Part shown: positions 46,117 through 58,781 of the stretch, piece after piece | Position numbering within the stretch: position 1 is the stretch's first letter | Layout: each line of letters starts with the position of its first letter | Assembly: GCA_009739215.1 (NCBI GenBank) | Contig: VSJF01000007.1 | Coordinates: forward strand, 1,302,001-1,366,000 | DNA from: Floccularia luteovirens | Taxonomy: Eukaryota > Basidiomycota > Agaricomycetes > Agaricales > Squamanitaceae | Direction: 5' to 3' | DNA length: 64,000 nucleotides | Position numbers and translations under genes: made by a program | The notes under the pieces: generated by a model | Seen by the model: the letters and a program-made list of their open reading frames with translations, nothing else | Database searches by the model: none | Told to the model about the DNA's origin: nothing

Positions 46117-48485
46117 ATGACTTTTGGCAAAATCGAACGGATAGAACTTCAATGTCATGTCATACCAGAATCTAGGGAAGATCGGTGGGGATGGGGTGAC
46201 GCAATAGATAAAGCCGAATCAGGTCTGGCACGAAAAGGGTCTCGGGGTGAAAGCATAAGCATGTTAGGTGGGGGTTGTGGGTCTGTGAATGTATTGGTTT
46301 TTCGTTGTGATTATTACTGTGCAGACAATAATTAAGAAAATTACCAGGGAACACATGGGCATGCACTTCCGGATATATTGCAGGAGAAAGAAACCTATGC
46401 AGAATCGTCAAGCCAAAAATCAGGGTTTGATGATGTTGAGCTGCAGTCTGGATCATCTACGGAAAACCTGATTAACGAGAAGCATTGCCGGGCACAATGT
46501 AAGTGGGCCACTGACGAATAAAGAAATATGTACCTGCGCAGCACTAACTGTGGGACCTCTTATAGCTCCTGACCACCTCACCAAAGAGCTCCGCACACAA
46601 TCAACTCCCCTACCATGGTTCCAATTTTCGATCGTTTTATTTCTTCAACTTGCTGAACCACTTACGGCACAAGTCATCTATCCATTTACACCACAGGTAG
46701 ATTTGCCTCGTGCTTTACATTCTTACCTATTTTTTAATTAAATAATTATTTCAGCTCATGCGAGATCTTGGAGTCACGAAAGGCGTTGAGAGTAGAGTAG
46801 GATATTATGTGGGACTAATGGTATGCTCAAATTACCTTAAAAAGGGCGACATATTGAATAGACTTGCGGATAGCAATCAATATTTTTCCTTACTCAGGCA
46901 TTCACTGTATTACACTGGAGTCGATTGTCAGACCGCATAGGTCGAAAACCTGTTATAATTTCTGGACTATTTGGGCTATCTATGTCTATGTATTGCTTTG
47001 GACTGTCGAAAACGTTTTGGGGCCTTGTTTTCAGGTGCGTATTTTTCTTTCATAGATGGATTTAGTGATCTAATTTTTTGTTGCAGTCGATGTTTGAATG
47101 GGGCTCTAAGTGCGTCGGCGGCTCTTTCGCTACTCATTTCATTCTGCTAATCGCTTGATATAACACGAATCCAGATGGAAATGTTGGTGTCATTAAGAGG
47201 TGAGATATTTGAATTTGGCTTGCAAGGAGGAAGTTCTTAGATATTACATAGTATGACGGTCGAAATGACAAATCCCACGAATATATCTAAGGTATTACTT
47301 CAATTACTTGGTTTGAGAGGACAAATACTAAGGTGATGCTAGGCGTATGCTTATATGCCCATCGCCTGGGCCGTCGGTGGGACAGTGAGAATCAATAAGG
47401 ATATTTTCAATATACAAACCTCTGATTTTTAAATGATCTAGCTCGGTCCAATGATCGGAGGACTTCTTTCACGGCCCACGGAACGCTTTCCAGAATTATT
47501 TGGCCAAAATAAATTCCTATTAGAATATCCTTATTTTCTTCCATGCGCGGTTCCTGCGACCTTTTCGCTAATAGCTTTAACAGTAACATTCTTTTACCTT
47601 GAAGAAACCCTTCCGGCCCCGATTCCCATATCGCACATCTTCAAGAGTAAGAAACGAAAGGCAAGACATTGCCGAAATGTGTCTGACATGGGTACTGTAG
47701 AAAGCGAAGCTTTTCTTGAAAACACCCGACAGATGCCGCTTGCAACCCTACTCACTCCAAGAGTGATCTTAGCGGCTGGAAATTACGCTGCACTATCTCT
47801 CGTGGATATTTGTTATCGCGCCGTCATGCCACTCTTTTATTCTACCCCTGTTGAACTTGGAGGTCTGGGCTTACCACCAGCCACCATCGGCAAAATCATG
47901 TCATGCTTTGGAATACTGAACGGCATATTTCAAGTATTCTTCTTTGCTCGCATTCATGATAGATGGGGGTCGAAAAGAGTGTTTATGAGTGGGATTGGAG
48001 CAGCATTCCCTGTTTTCCTGTCATTCCCTATAATCAACTATCTGGCCATGACTCAAGGCATGAGCTATACGGTTTGGGCAATGGTGGCATTCCAGGTGTC
48101 TGTTTCGATCTTGTTGACCTCATCCTACGGTCAGTGAAAGCAATCTTTGATGATTATGTCGATGACTCACTCTCAAGTTATTGCAGGCGCTATTTTCATC
48201 TTCATTTCCGCAGCTTCACCTAATCGCTCTATGATTGGAGCAACGAATGGATTGAGTCAAGTAAGGGATATATATGTCTGATTAATGCTGTTCCTAATGC
48301 CTCTTTCTCAGCTGACTGTAAGCCTCATGCGCTCAATTGGGCCATCACTGGCGAATTCGCTCTTTTCTCTCTCGATCGCGAGTGGCTATCTAGGTGGCTA
48401 CCTGGTCTACTGTGTACTCCTAAGTTTTGTTGCAGTAGCTATGATGATTGCATCGTTGTTGCCTAGTCGTATCTGGAGTGCATGA
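46117..48485 (+). CDS. MFS transporter, ZIFL/YCR023C-like, array copy 7 (diverged)
   Basis: The core is intact: LPWFQFSIVLFLQLAEPLTA (TM1), SIFFLTQAFTVLHWSRLSDR with full motif A, GLVFSRCLNGALNGNVGVIK, IAWAVGGTLGPMIGGLLSRP, LTPRVILAAGNYAALSLVDI, FYSTPVELGGLGLPPATIGK, RSMIGATNGLSQLTVSLMRS, end LLPSRIWSA (stop about 48485). The N-terminus is modelled as ATG 46117 (MTFGKIERIELQCHV), an intron 46285-46381, EKETYAESSSQKSGFDDVEL ... INEKHCRAQ, another intron, then SPDHLTKELRTQ. That 5' part is the least certain. It has LVDICYRA where other copies have LVDISFRA. With copy 6 it forms the older part of the family. Confidence 0.85.
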
Positions 48486-48745
48486 CGATGCTTAATGCCT
48501 GTAGCGGTATAATGTAGACCATAAGTAGTAATAAAAAGCATGACCGGTAATTACCGTGACGGACCCCTGTAAGTGGAAGAATGACCAAACAAGAGCAAAG
48601 TCGGACTTGGTGGCTGCGCCGAACTGCCACGATCCTTGTTGGCCGCTATATATCTCTTGTCTTTCTCCTTCCATTGTTCTTTCTAACTTTTTTTCTTTTC
48701 TTACGATACCCAAACTCACAAATTTTGATTTTTAGATCTTATTTC

Positions 48746-50270
48746 ATGTCTTCATTCTCCGCTCTAATGGCGCTCAGCGCTTCCCAAACAAAAGCGACGC
48801 AGAGTGTTGTCGAATCTGCCCTACGGGAGAGGCAAAGGAAGGAGGAACAGAAACGCAAGCAAATAGAGGAAAAGGAGGCTAAGGAACGGGAAATCGAAAA
48901 AAAGCTACGCTTGAAGCACTTTGAGGATGAGAAACGGGAACAAGAGCGCCGCAGGCGCCTAGAGGAAGAACATAAAACCAAAGAAGCTGCCTTGCAGCGA
49001 CGAGAGGAAGAGCAACGAGATGCCTTACGATATGGTCCTAAAAAGGCTGCTAAATTATCTTCTTCTGAGGGCAGCCAATCGAAATGGGGAACACCATCCA
49101 ACTCTCGAGAAACAGTCCGCAAGAACAAACTTGATGTCGATGAGGAAGATCCGGGTCCTGGTGGTCTCACCAGAGAGGAGCTTCGCGAGCGTAAGCAGCA
49201 AGCTGAACTCCGAAGACTCTACCAGACCTCGAAGCGCTCGTCGCAAACGAGCAGCTACATGAAACCTGGCAGAAGGCTGCCGGGAGGTGCTGTTGATATG
49301 ATGGCATCTTCACAGTCCCCTGATTCGGGCTCTGGACAATCGGTTAAACACCGATTAGCGGCTATGCCGAATACCTTGATGAAGCTCAACGTCAAAAAGC
49401 GGGACACTCGTACTATAGACGAGATCTTGCAAGACAGAGCAAAAGCCAAGGAGCTAAAGGTTCTCGATGGAGATGATGCTCGTGGTTTCAGCGATTGGTT
49501 TGGCTCCTCAAAGAAGGAGACACATAAACCTAGTGCTCAAACAGGCTCTGCGGCGACATCAGGAGCGAATACCCCTGCTTCCCGTAAGCGCAGCGATATT
49601 TTTTCTTGGGTATTTTATATCCTTGACCGTTTCCACAGAGAGTAGCAATCTAAGCACATCTACATCTGCCCCCACTAACGGCAAGAAACAGTCGAATCCT
49701 ATCAAATCGACGCCACAGAAGCTCATCCCTAAACAGGGATCCTCACTGACATCTAAATCTGCGCTGACTTCATCACGCACCGGCACAGCAGAGAAGCAAC
49801 CGGTGAAGAGCAACCTGCCCAAGATAAACAAAACATCCTCTGCAGCTGAACGTCCAAACACCTCTAAATTGGCCTCTTCAAACAAGAAACGTCCTCGCTC
49901 ATCTAGTCGCTCAGAATCTCCGCAACCTAAAAGGCGACATCAATCTTCAGAACTGGAAGAAGATATCGGGTCCACAATCTGGAAACTGTTCGGTAGAGAC
50001 CGAACGGCTTACGTTGCGAAGGATGTAATGAGCGATGATGAAGATATGGAGGCGGACGCAAGAGTTTTGGAACGAGAGGAGAAACTAAGGTAATTCAGAG
50101 TCATGTTTTATTTTCATGGATGTGTGTTAATGCGGTTTCACTTTTATTTTAGTGCTCGCATCGCAAAGAAAGAAGAACTCCAAGCATTGGAAGAAGAAAG
50201 GAGACATGAAGAAGAGAAACGGAAACGCAAGAAGGAACGGGAAAGAGCTTCTGTTGTTGCCCGTGCTTAA
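48746..50270 (+). CDS. SPT2: SPT2 chromatin protein (HMG-like histone H3-H4 chaperone)
   Basis: SPT2 binds histones H3-H4 and helps keep nucleosomes in place during transcription. The start is taken at 48746 (MSSFSALMALSASQTKATQ); an upstream in-frame ATG at 48581 would add a hydrophobic segment unlike a nuclear protein. A long charged helix follows (RQRKEEQKRKQIEEKEAKER). The C-terminal SPT2 domain is diagnostic: IGSTIWKLFGRDRTAYVAKD, MSDDEDMEADARVLEREEKL, then across an intron SARIAKKEELQALEEERRHE, ending RASVVARA. Introns begin at about 49580 and 50091. The middle is Ser/Thr/Lys-rich, likely disordered. Intact. Confidence 0.9.
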
Positions 50271-50693
50271 TGAATTTCGTATATACATACCAACACTGGA
50301 GACTAATTACAAAACATATGGATCTTGATATGTCATATAGATCAATATCGCCACATCTGAGGCACCCATCATTCTGTATTCTAATACTACACAGTTGTGT
50401 ATATTCCATCATGCATATTTAATAGCAACACCATTTCCATGTATGTAACTCTCATGTGCATAATACAATACCTGTTTCCTATATTAGATCGAACACGAGG
50501 CCAGTCTAATGTCCCCATATTGATAGAGCCTTAATTGTTATTCATGCAACTTTAAGCTTTTTCCCCCATTGCTTTTGCCAGTATGGTGATAGTAAACATC
50601 CCACAGAGAACTAAAGTAAGGATTTTTTTTTGACCAACTTTCCAAGATCTTGGTGCTGATGAAAACATCAAATCAAAGACGGTCTTGAAAAAA
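50271..50693. other. Intergenic region
   Basis: About 420 bp of AT-rich sequence with no supportable feature. The frame of the next gene is open back to about 50640 without another ATG. Confidence 0.4.
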
Positions 50694-51439
50694 ATGATGC
50701 AAAAACACATAAAGGTCGATAAAACCCTGTCACATCAAAAGGACGAGATGAATAAGGTGCATCAGGAAGTGAGCCAACAGTTTCAGTCCATTTGCAGTTT
50801 ATTCAATATTGAAAACAATCATCGGATCCCTTGAAACAGTTCAAGAAAAAACACAAAAAAGCATTTGATGCGATAGAACCTAAATGGCACCTTAATCATT
50901 TTTTGGCCCAATATCACAACAGTCGTAGACATCTTGCGAAGGTTAAAAGAGTTTGCGAAAAATTTAGAAGCGAACAGATCTTACCCCCATCTGATGAAAA
51001 ACCATCAACAACTCGGGCTGTAAGTATTATTTGAGACTTTAAATTATCCTATTGACTCTCGCAAATCCAGCAACGACGGACAGCCTCACCACATAGGCAT
51101 CCCCCGTCATCTTCATCAAGCACGCTGGTGCCTGTTACGCCTAGGGCTGAAACTGAAGAAAATCCACTAGCTGTAACCATCCATGCAAAGACGATGCACG
51201 ACTATGTTTTCGGAATCGAAAAATTCCTTCTCTCCTGTGAGCCCCCCATGCGGCACCTTCTCTTTAGGATGTTATCATATGGGTGCAAGGACATCCGTTG
51301 CTTGAAGACAGCATCACGCTGGTCTGCAAAAGAAATCGATGATTTCTTGTATCAGATGGGCAATTCGGAGGGAGAAGAAATAACACAGATGGAAGTCCGT
51401 ATCTTGAGGAATCAATTAGTGGATTACTTCAAAAATTGA
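50694..51439 (+). CDS. Unrecognised charged helical protein
   Basis: Model: ATG 50694 (MMQKHIKVDKTLSHQKDEMN), intron from GTGAGC at about 50768 to CAG at about 50836, then FKKKHKKAFDAIEPKWHLNH, SRRHLAKVKRVCEKFRSEQI, a second intron at about 51020-51070, and a C-terminal domain with HDYVFGIEKFLLSCEPPMRH, LLFRMLSYGCKDIRCLKTAS and VRILRNQLVDYFKN. Both introns have standard borders and keep frame. The last 80 residues look like a compact helical domain. I know no family for it, and the true start could be upstream. About 200 residues. Confidence 0.5.
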
Positions 51440-51633
51440 GTGATAATGTACATATGAACCGGCAATTGTACATTATAACTGTGTTTAGAAGGCTAATTAT
51501 TATTGGGTCAATCATCTCAGCTTGATAACTGTGAACGAACAATTTTATTCATGACATAGCAGAAAGCGTAGGTGAAATAGTAAGTCACTCTTGTTAAATG
51601 AGTAAATCTTAATCTAAACATAGAAAAATCGTT

Positions 51634-53015
51634 CTATAATTTGGATTTAGAAGGTGTCGCAGAACCGTCCAATATCTCGAATATGACTTTAGCAATTTCC
51701 TCCGGCTTTTGTTGGAGAGCCTACAACGAAATTTGCATCATAAGTCAGTACAACCACGCCAAAATATCAAGGAATGCAAAAGACGCAACTGCGTGAGCGG
51801 CACCCTTGATATAAGTGACAGAAGCGGGGTTCCTTCCTGCATCTTTGTCCCAAAATAGCTTTTGAAGTTCTTTTAAACTTTAGGAGGGTGATTAGTACGA
51901 GTGGTAGAACAATAACAATAATATGAACCGTACTCGTCTGTGATAATGTTTCCTAGAATAATGTGGACGGGCAATTCATTACACATCCTCGTGTAGCCTT
52001 CGAGAGCTTCTTCAACTAGCCCCTTCGACATGTAACACGCCTTAAGATTTTGGGTAAAATAGTAGAAAGGATGTGTTTGGCTGGTTACTTACTGCTTCTA
52101 ATTGTTTAGAAACTGCTGTGGTGATCCCAGAGAATCTGAAGGGTATTGGATTCTTGGAGGCAGGGTGTACCCTCAGGCCGTATTTCTATATATAGATCAA
52201 TGAGTTCTATACCCGATGATCCTACACACATAATGCAGAAGCGACGGACCACATATTTATCAAGCTGTCGGGGATCCCAAGTCTTATGGACAGGAGATCT
52301 CTGCAAGCTCTTCTTTGCTGCTTCTCGTGAGGACCATACGTCTGGCTGGAGATAGGTCCACCCGATGAGTGCCATAGCCCTGGCAGGGTATAGAGGATGG
52401 TCATACGACGAAAACCCAGGTTCGACGGCAAATATAGCTTCCCAATTGATTTTGGGCGAATAATCAAACATGGCAAATCTGGTGGCCTCATCAGAAGGTA
52501 TTCAAATGAAATTTTGATCTTTTACTTACACTGCTGCGATGCCAATGGAATGACCGACCGCGACCATGCGACGTTTCGAAAAATCAACACATGCACCTTT
52601 CTCTGAGCCAGCGGTCAAGAATGTGTGGATAGTGTTAGAAACAAGGCTCAAAGGCCCTGAACCATTCTTATCAGACGACGCAACCAAGGAAGTCTTGTAA
52701 CATACACTCATCCCTGAAATCCTTCATTATTATCTCCTCATTAACTAATGCTGACTCCCCATGGTTGGGGATTTCGATGGAATAAATGTCGCGTATCTGT
52801 TTGGTTGCATCATGCGAGGCTTCTGACATGTCAAACCATTTTTGGGCTAAGATATCGAAAACTTCTTTATGCGATCCGATTGAGTGTAAGAGGATAAACG
52901 TATAACCGTGAGTGTTCTGCTCTGAAGTGGATGTCGTGTACTTCTTTGCAAGAACGTGGAAGGGGTGATTTGGCTGAGGTTCGAGTGTGACGGTAGAGGT
53001 CAGCAACTGTGCCAT
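51634..53015 (-). CDS. Alpha/beta hydrolase-fold protein
   Basis: Starts MAQLLTSTVTLEPQPNHPFH at 53015. The strand-3 region YTFILLHSIGSHKEVFDILA is followed by the IPNHGESA motif, then the nucleophile elbow VAVGHSIGIAAV (G-H-S-I-G). The cap region follows (SPKINWEAIFAVEPGFSSYD, PARAMALIGWTYLQPDVWSS). The acid strand is PVHIILGNIITDEFKE and the histidine is in YIKGAAHAALQQKPEEIAKV. The stop is at 51634. Several introns, all in frame. Substrate unknown; this lineage is seen in fungal peroxisomal or AKT2-like hydrolases, though I cannot place it firmly. A decayed relative lies at 61.2-62.0 kb in inverse orientation. Confidence 0.8.
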
Positions 53016-53747
53016 GGTAGTGATGGGATGCGAAGATGAAGAGGAGAATTATCATGACACCTCTTACATAAAGGTGGGTGAACCGGTTATAAGGAGGATT
53101 TTTCTTGCCGGTTTATAGTGGATTGTTGAATAAAAATCGGGTGAAAGTACTAATGTAGTCGATTGTTAATAATATGTGTATATCTTATAAAGTATCATCA
53201 AAACTTACAATCAACTAAAAATAGAACCGAGTACTACATCAAGGGTGATGCTTTCAAGTCTGTGGCATTACTGGCACCAGGTATGTTTAGTTGGTCTGGC
53301 CACCAACTAGCCAATGTCGTAGTTATATGGATGAATACATTCATGTAAAGTTCAGTTTTCTGGGTCCAGAAGGGTCGCATGTATTAACATAGTAATTGAC
53401 CTGGGTTTAGTCACATGACATGTATCACCATCAGGATGTGATCGAGAACAAACAGGTTTATTCTGTCGAACGTCTGCTTGGTTCTTGTTCCTCCACTACC
53501 ATTTCCTGACAGCAATGATCCCTTGGCTTCAAAGAAATGCCATCCTTTGTGGTTATACAAGATATTCCGGTTGATCTCGGCAACGGCACCGGGGAAAGGG
53601 TGATCAGAATTTAGACAACACAAATTTGAATCAACACGGCGGACCATGGTCAAAGCTCAACCAAAGCGCTGCCCGAGGAAAATTCTGGTTGCCACTTAAA
53701 TTTTGTTTTAATTCCTTCTTCTTTTTACCTCTGTCTCCAACTCTCTG
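53016..53747. other. Intergenic region with one small minus-strand ORF
   Basis: A minus-strand ORF with ATG at 53647 and stop at 53411 encodes 78 residues (MVRRVDSNLCCLNSDHPFPG ... FEAKGSLLSGNGSGGTRTK). It shows no known domain and could be chance or the first exon of something. No other feature is seen. Confidence 0.3.
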
Positions 53748-55335
53748 ATGCCTGCAAAACTGTCTCCACAAGTTGTCACCGCCGGTCCCCGCATCCAGAA
53801 GCGAAGTCTAATCCTACCCGACGGCGACGACAGACATGTTGGCAAGGGAAAGAAGTGGCAAATGAGGCAGACTAGTATTAGTGATGCTGATAGCCCGAAG
53901 CCGTTGCTTACAGGTGCGCAGCAGCTTCGGCTATGGTTTTTTTGTATTACAACTAGGGGCTGACCCTTCCATCCCAGGTTGTCAGACTCCCCCTAACATG
54001 GGTATAAGGCATAGCTCTCGAAAATATTCCTTAATTCCCGAAAATGTTGGCGTTACGCAGACGAGCTTGGATATCGAGAGGGTGCTGAGGGTGAAGGCCA
54101 GTATCAGAGGCAACGCGATGCAGAGGGAGCATGTCGTGCGTGATCATCTATTTTATACATTTCAACTACCTTTAATGTGAAACAACACAGCTCATAGAAG
54201 AGCACCAGATAGACCCATTTGCTTCGGACGAAGATGAGATTCATGACGAAATCATAAAAGACAACATCTTACAACTCTCTTCTGTCCCTCGTCTTTCATC
54301 TATTCGTAACAGCCCTACGGATGTCTGGCAATTCACGGTCCTCAAATCCAAGGACCCAAATGCTGTCCTCATTTCTGATTCCTCAGGTTTCAGTGCAACC
54401 AAGGTCACGAGTCGCAAGGTTCCCGACTATATGCTTGATCCGCTCGCACCTCCAGGTTTAACAAAGATACGGCCACCGAAATACCGGAATGACAGTGAAA
54501 ATCCCAAGAAATTCGAAGCAACGGAAAACGATAAGGTCCCATATGCTCAAGTCAAGGCTGATCCGGTCACGTTTTCATTTGGGAACGATCCCATATGGTC
54601 TTCTCCCTTCTTGGAAATAACACAACCTGCTCCCGTCACTGAAGCGCCTGCTCATGATGGTACCCTCGCAGTTCATGAGGTCGAGCAGGTGAATGTGGAT
54701 GAAGTACCCCAAGAGCAAGACTCGTTGCCCAGAGACTCCGAGTCCGGTTCGGTTATCGAGGACGATTCGCTTATATACGGAGGGTACCATGATCCTTTTG
54801 CTCTAACTGAAGAGGACATCGCTCGGGTCCAGCGCGTCTTTATAGCCCACCTGGCTCGCAAAAGGGAGAAGAATATTTATCTCCCTGCTATGGTGTCTTT
54901 TGCCAATCCTTTGCGACAACACGCGCCAATGCGTGCCTGGACTTCTCTCCCAACAACCCCAGGTGGAGCCGATCGTCCCTTTCCGAGATTTAAGACTCCA
55001 GTTTCTGATGCCTCCGTTGGCATTCGGTCTAGAAGGTATGCTATTCTATCTTCCTCTACTATCCCATCTTAACGTGGAATTATAGATCATGTGACGAGTT
55101 CTGCGCGATAACTTCTCCGGTCGATTTTTTGTGCAACGAGTATCACTGTCGTGAATGCACGCGTGATAGTCTGAGGAAGAAGTTACTATCGTTGAGACTC
55201 TTGAAGCGTTACAATGGCATACCCGTGGATGTTATGACATGGAAAACACCCCCTCTGCCTCCTCGACCACGAGATGAGATTCAGGAAGGTGCTATAGCCC
55301 GTCATAGGCTTAATAATGTAAACCAGACGATTTGA
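53748..55335 (+). CDS. Unrecognised mostly disordered protein with a Cys-containing C-terminus
   Basis: ATG 53748 (MPAKLSPQVVTAGPRIQKRS), intron at about 53912-53977 (joining GCQTPPNMGIRHSSRKYSLI), intron at about 54136-54190, a long exon rich in Pro, Asp and Glu, and a last intron before SCDEFCAITSPVDFLCNEYH. The C-terminus (CDEFC, then CNEYHCREC, then RDSLRKKLLSL) holds five cysteines and a histidine that could bind a metal. The central segment DPFALTEEDIARVQRVFIAH LARKRE looks helical. No known family. All splice joins keep frame, so the gene is probably real. About 420 residues. Confidence 0.65.
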
Positions 55336-55496
55336 TAGTCTATTTGGTTTGATTATTTATGCGGTTCATTGTAATATTGTAACTAACTCCTGACGGGCAC
55401 TTGTACTTATTCATCCCGGAAAAAAACATGATAACTGATACACCAATTACAAAAAATCCCAACTAAATATCTCCCTTACTAGATTTTTCACAAATC

Positions 55497-58400
55497 CTAG
55501 AAGAAATTATACGATCTCGCGAGCGGAACTTTCTCCGCAGGTGCTACATCTTGCAGTACTCCATTCGCAAGTACCTTGTAATTCTCTGGATCAACAGTCA
55601 TATGTGGCGTTGCATCGTTCCATTTCATATCCTTCTTTGTCACCGAGCGACACCCACGGACCGCCTCAACGCGTTTCGAAAGACCATAAGATGTGACCGT
55701 AGATGACGTTATTGAAATTTGGGAGACGAACGCTAGTGAGTTTAGAGCAGCTGAGCCAGGGAGGGCACCCCACATGGGTTTTGAGTAGAAGGGTTGAACG
55801 GTTGGGATAGATGCGTTGGCGTCACCCATCTGTGTTTTCAAGGCGGGTTATTACTTTTTATCTATTAGGGATGGTGGTGAGTGCCCACCTGAGACCAAGC
55901 GATTACGCCTGACTTGATTACCATCTCTGGTTTTGAACCAAAGTTTTCTGGTTTCCATAAGACGAGATCTGCGAGGGTACCAACTCCAATATGTCCTACA
56001 AGATGGCTTATGCCATGTGTGATTGCCCTATAAAGATAAGAAACGGGAATGTCAAATGCTAATTTTAACAAAAAAAGAAAATACGAACGGGTTAACAGTA
56101 TATTTCGAGATATACCTCTTCACTCTCCCATTATCTCTCCCATCTTCATCTCCTAATTCAATCAACGGACCTCTCATTTCACGCATCTTGCTCGCTGTAC
56201 GCCAAGTCCGACTCACAACTTCCCCAACCCTCCCCATAGCTTGTGAATCTGAACTAATCATTGAAATTGCGCCACTATCATGTAAAACATCTTCAGCTGC
56301 GACGGTCTCGGCACGAATACGAGATTCTGCAAATGCGATATCCTCTGGTATTGATCTGTCCAAGTGATGGCATACCATCAACATCTTTTGGGTACAAAGT
56401 GTTTATGTAAGATGAATTAGTAAGCAGAATGCGTAAGAGAACTAACGTCGAGATGTTCATCAAGCGTGTTTTTCGCGTACGGTCGTGTCGGGTTCGTCGA
56501 TGATGGCAACACGTTTTCTAGCCCGCATACAACGATGATATCTGGTGCGTGGCCACCCCCTATGTAACACAAAATGGAATCTGATGTCGATAACCGTGTT
56601 TTATCGAGCTCAGATGTATTGCTCACCTGCACCCTCCGTGTGGTATGTGTGAATGGTGCGACCCCCAAACGCTTCAATCGTGCCTAAATGCATATTTCAT
56701 CAGTATTGATGCCAGTGTGAGGTGGATTTTTTAACAGAATGGTGAGTTCTTTGTAATTGTCTTTTGGGGAAGAAAAGAATCCACCAAACATGCGCTGTTT
56801 TTTTTTTGGTAGAAACACGACTTACTCTCGACAAATCCACTCTCATTCAGTGTATCAGTGTGTATATTAACCTGAACGTCGTACTTATCTCCAACATCCA
56901 AACAGTTCGAAATCGCTGCTGGCGTGGAACCCCAATCCTCATGTAATTTCAACCCTGCTGCACCTGCTTTGACCACCTCTTCCAACGCGATAGGTCCAGA
57001 GTCATTTCCTTTCCCAGTAAATGCGAAGTTCATTGGCAAACTGTCAGTGGCGCGTAGCATATGCTTCATATAAAATGCATTTGGTGTACAAGTCGTTGCA
57101 CATGTTCCAGCACTTGGTCCTGTACCTCCACCGATCATTGTGGTCGTACCAGCAGCGAGCGCTTCTGTAACTTGTTGTGGACAGATATAGTGGATGTGTG
57201 CATCTACTGCTCCTGCTGTGGCTATCAAATGTTCCCCTGCGATCACTTCCGTGGCGGATCCGATGACAAGTGCAGGGATGAACGTTTGCCATTACATCTG
57301 GGTTTCCAGCTTTACCTACCCCGCATATAAGCCCATTTTTTACACCAATGTCTGCCTGAAAGGATGCGTAAGTGAATGTTGAGAGATGGAATAAAAGGTA
57401 AGAATTGTACTTTGTAGATACCCGACCAGTCAATGATTAGTGCATTTGTGATTACAAGATCCAAGACCTCTTCCGAGGAACGATTCGTTCCTTGACCCAT
57501 TCCCTCCCGGATTGATTTCCCTCCACCGAACTTTACTTCGTCTCCATAGACAGTCTAAGATTGCAACAGGTCAACTTTTACCGTCAGGAAATAGAAACAC
57601 AAATCAGACACCCACTTCATCATGTTCCACCTCTACCCATAATGCTGTGTCGCCAAGGCGTACTCGATCACCTACGGTCGGGCCATACATCGCAATGTAT
57701 GATTCGCGTCCCATATCTGTATCCTCTGTCACCTCCAGTGCACCCGGTTCTGGAACGTGTCCAAATCCTTTTTTTACCAAGGAATCCAAAATATTATCTG
57801 ACCGGGTGAAACTAACAGCACCAGATGCGAGGCCGTTACCCCCAGAGATCACACAAGCGCCAGCAATAGATACAAGAGAGACGGTCTTAATGTCACCAGG
57901 TTCAAAGCGCACAGCAGTACCTGCAGGAATATCTAATCGTCTCCCATACGATTTTTGTCGGTCGAAACATAGCGAACTGTTGGTCTCTATAAAGTGGTAA
58001 TGTGACCCAACCTATACAAAAAAGGCAACGTATGTCACCAAGAACAACGAGGAAGGGGGTCGAGACGTACTTGTATGGGACGATCTACCGTTATTCGTGA
58101 CACGCAGTTTTACGCGATTTCGGTTTTTGTTGATGATAATACGCTCTTTACGCGCGATTATCGCGCCGGGAACCAATTCCGGTGCGTATGCTTCTGGTGG
58201 AGAAATAGGGAATAGGTCTGGTGGAGGACTTGGGAAGAATGAACCATAGAGTGCTGAGGAAATGTCTCCGGATTCTGTGCAGATGGGGTAGTGGACTGTC
58301 ACCAGGAATACCCTGCAGGGTGTTGGGTGAAAAATATTCACGGATAGACAACAGGACACCAGGAAACCCACCCGTCTTCAAACGTACCCTCCACCTGTAC

Positions 58401-58781
58401 CTCCTTCAACAATGCAGGCACGCTGGGCAAGACGTGTCTTCGCCCAAGAAACATTTTACCACGTTGCATTAGTTCACTAACAGAATGCACTCCATCACGG
58501 ATAAGTTCTTGGAGTTGGGACGCGATCAGAGCTGTTGCTTCTGGGAGTGTTAGCTTGAGACCTCTTGCTAGGCGCTTTTGAGCTAGTGAGCCTGCCTATT
58601 TGTTGGTGGGAAGTGGAGAGGAAAGGGGGTGGTAAGACCATGTGCAGGACGGGGGGAAGTGGAGTGTGGAAGAGATAAGGAAAACTTGGAGTTAGATATT
58701 GGGCAAGTAGGGGTGAAATGAGAAGGGCTGGCAGACCTGGTGTAACAAGAGCTTTGCCTCGTCGCGTGGGAGGAGGTGCAT
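55497..58781 (-). CDS. URE1: Urease, single-chain nickel enzyme, with an apparent frameshift
   Basis: Fungal urease hydrolyses urea to ammonia and carbamate, with gamma, beta and alpha regions fused. Start ATG 58781 ([15 protein letters not shown]), then [20 protein letters not shown] (gamma). Beta: [20 protein letters not shown]. Alpha: [32 protein letters not shown] (nickel ligands); [14 protein letters not shown] with the lysine that becomes carbamylated; [52 protein letters not shown]. End SYNFF at 55497. More than ten introns join in frame. One break: at about 57275 three G (CCC on the coding strand) stand where two are expected, so GNPDVM..VHP must shift to [15 protein letters not shown]. 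Single-base error or mutation. All active-site residues are present. Confidence 0.9.

Noticed and set aside
48581..48745. In-frame N-terminal extension of SPT2 starting at ATG 48581 with a hydrophobic segment
   Set aside because: A membrane segment is not expected on a nuclear histone chaperone, and MSSFSALMALS at 48746 matches the usual start. It is probably 5' untranslated sequence.
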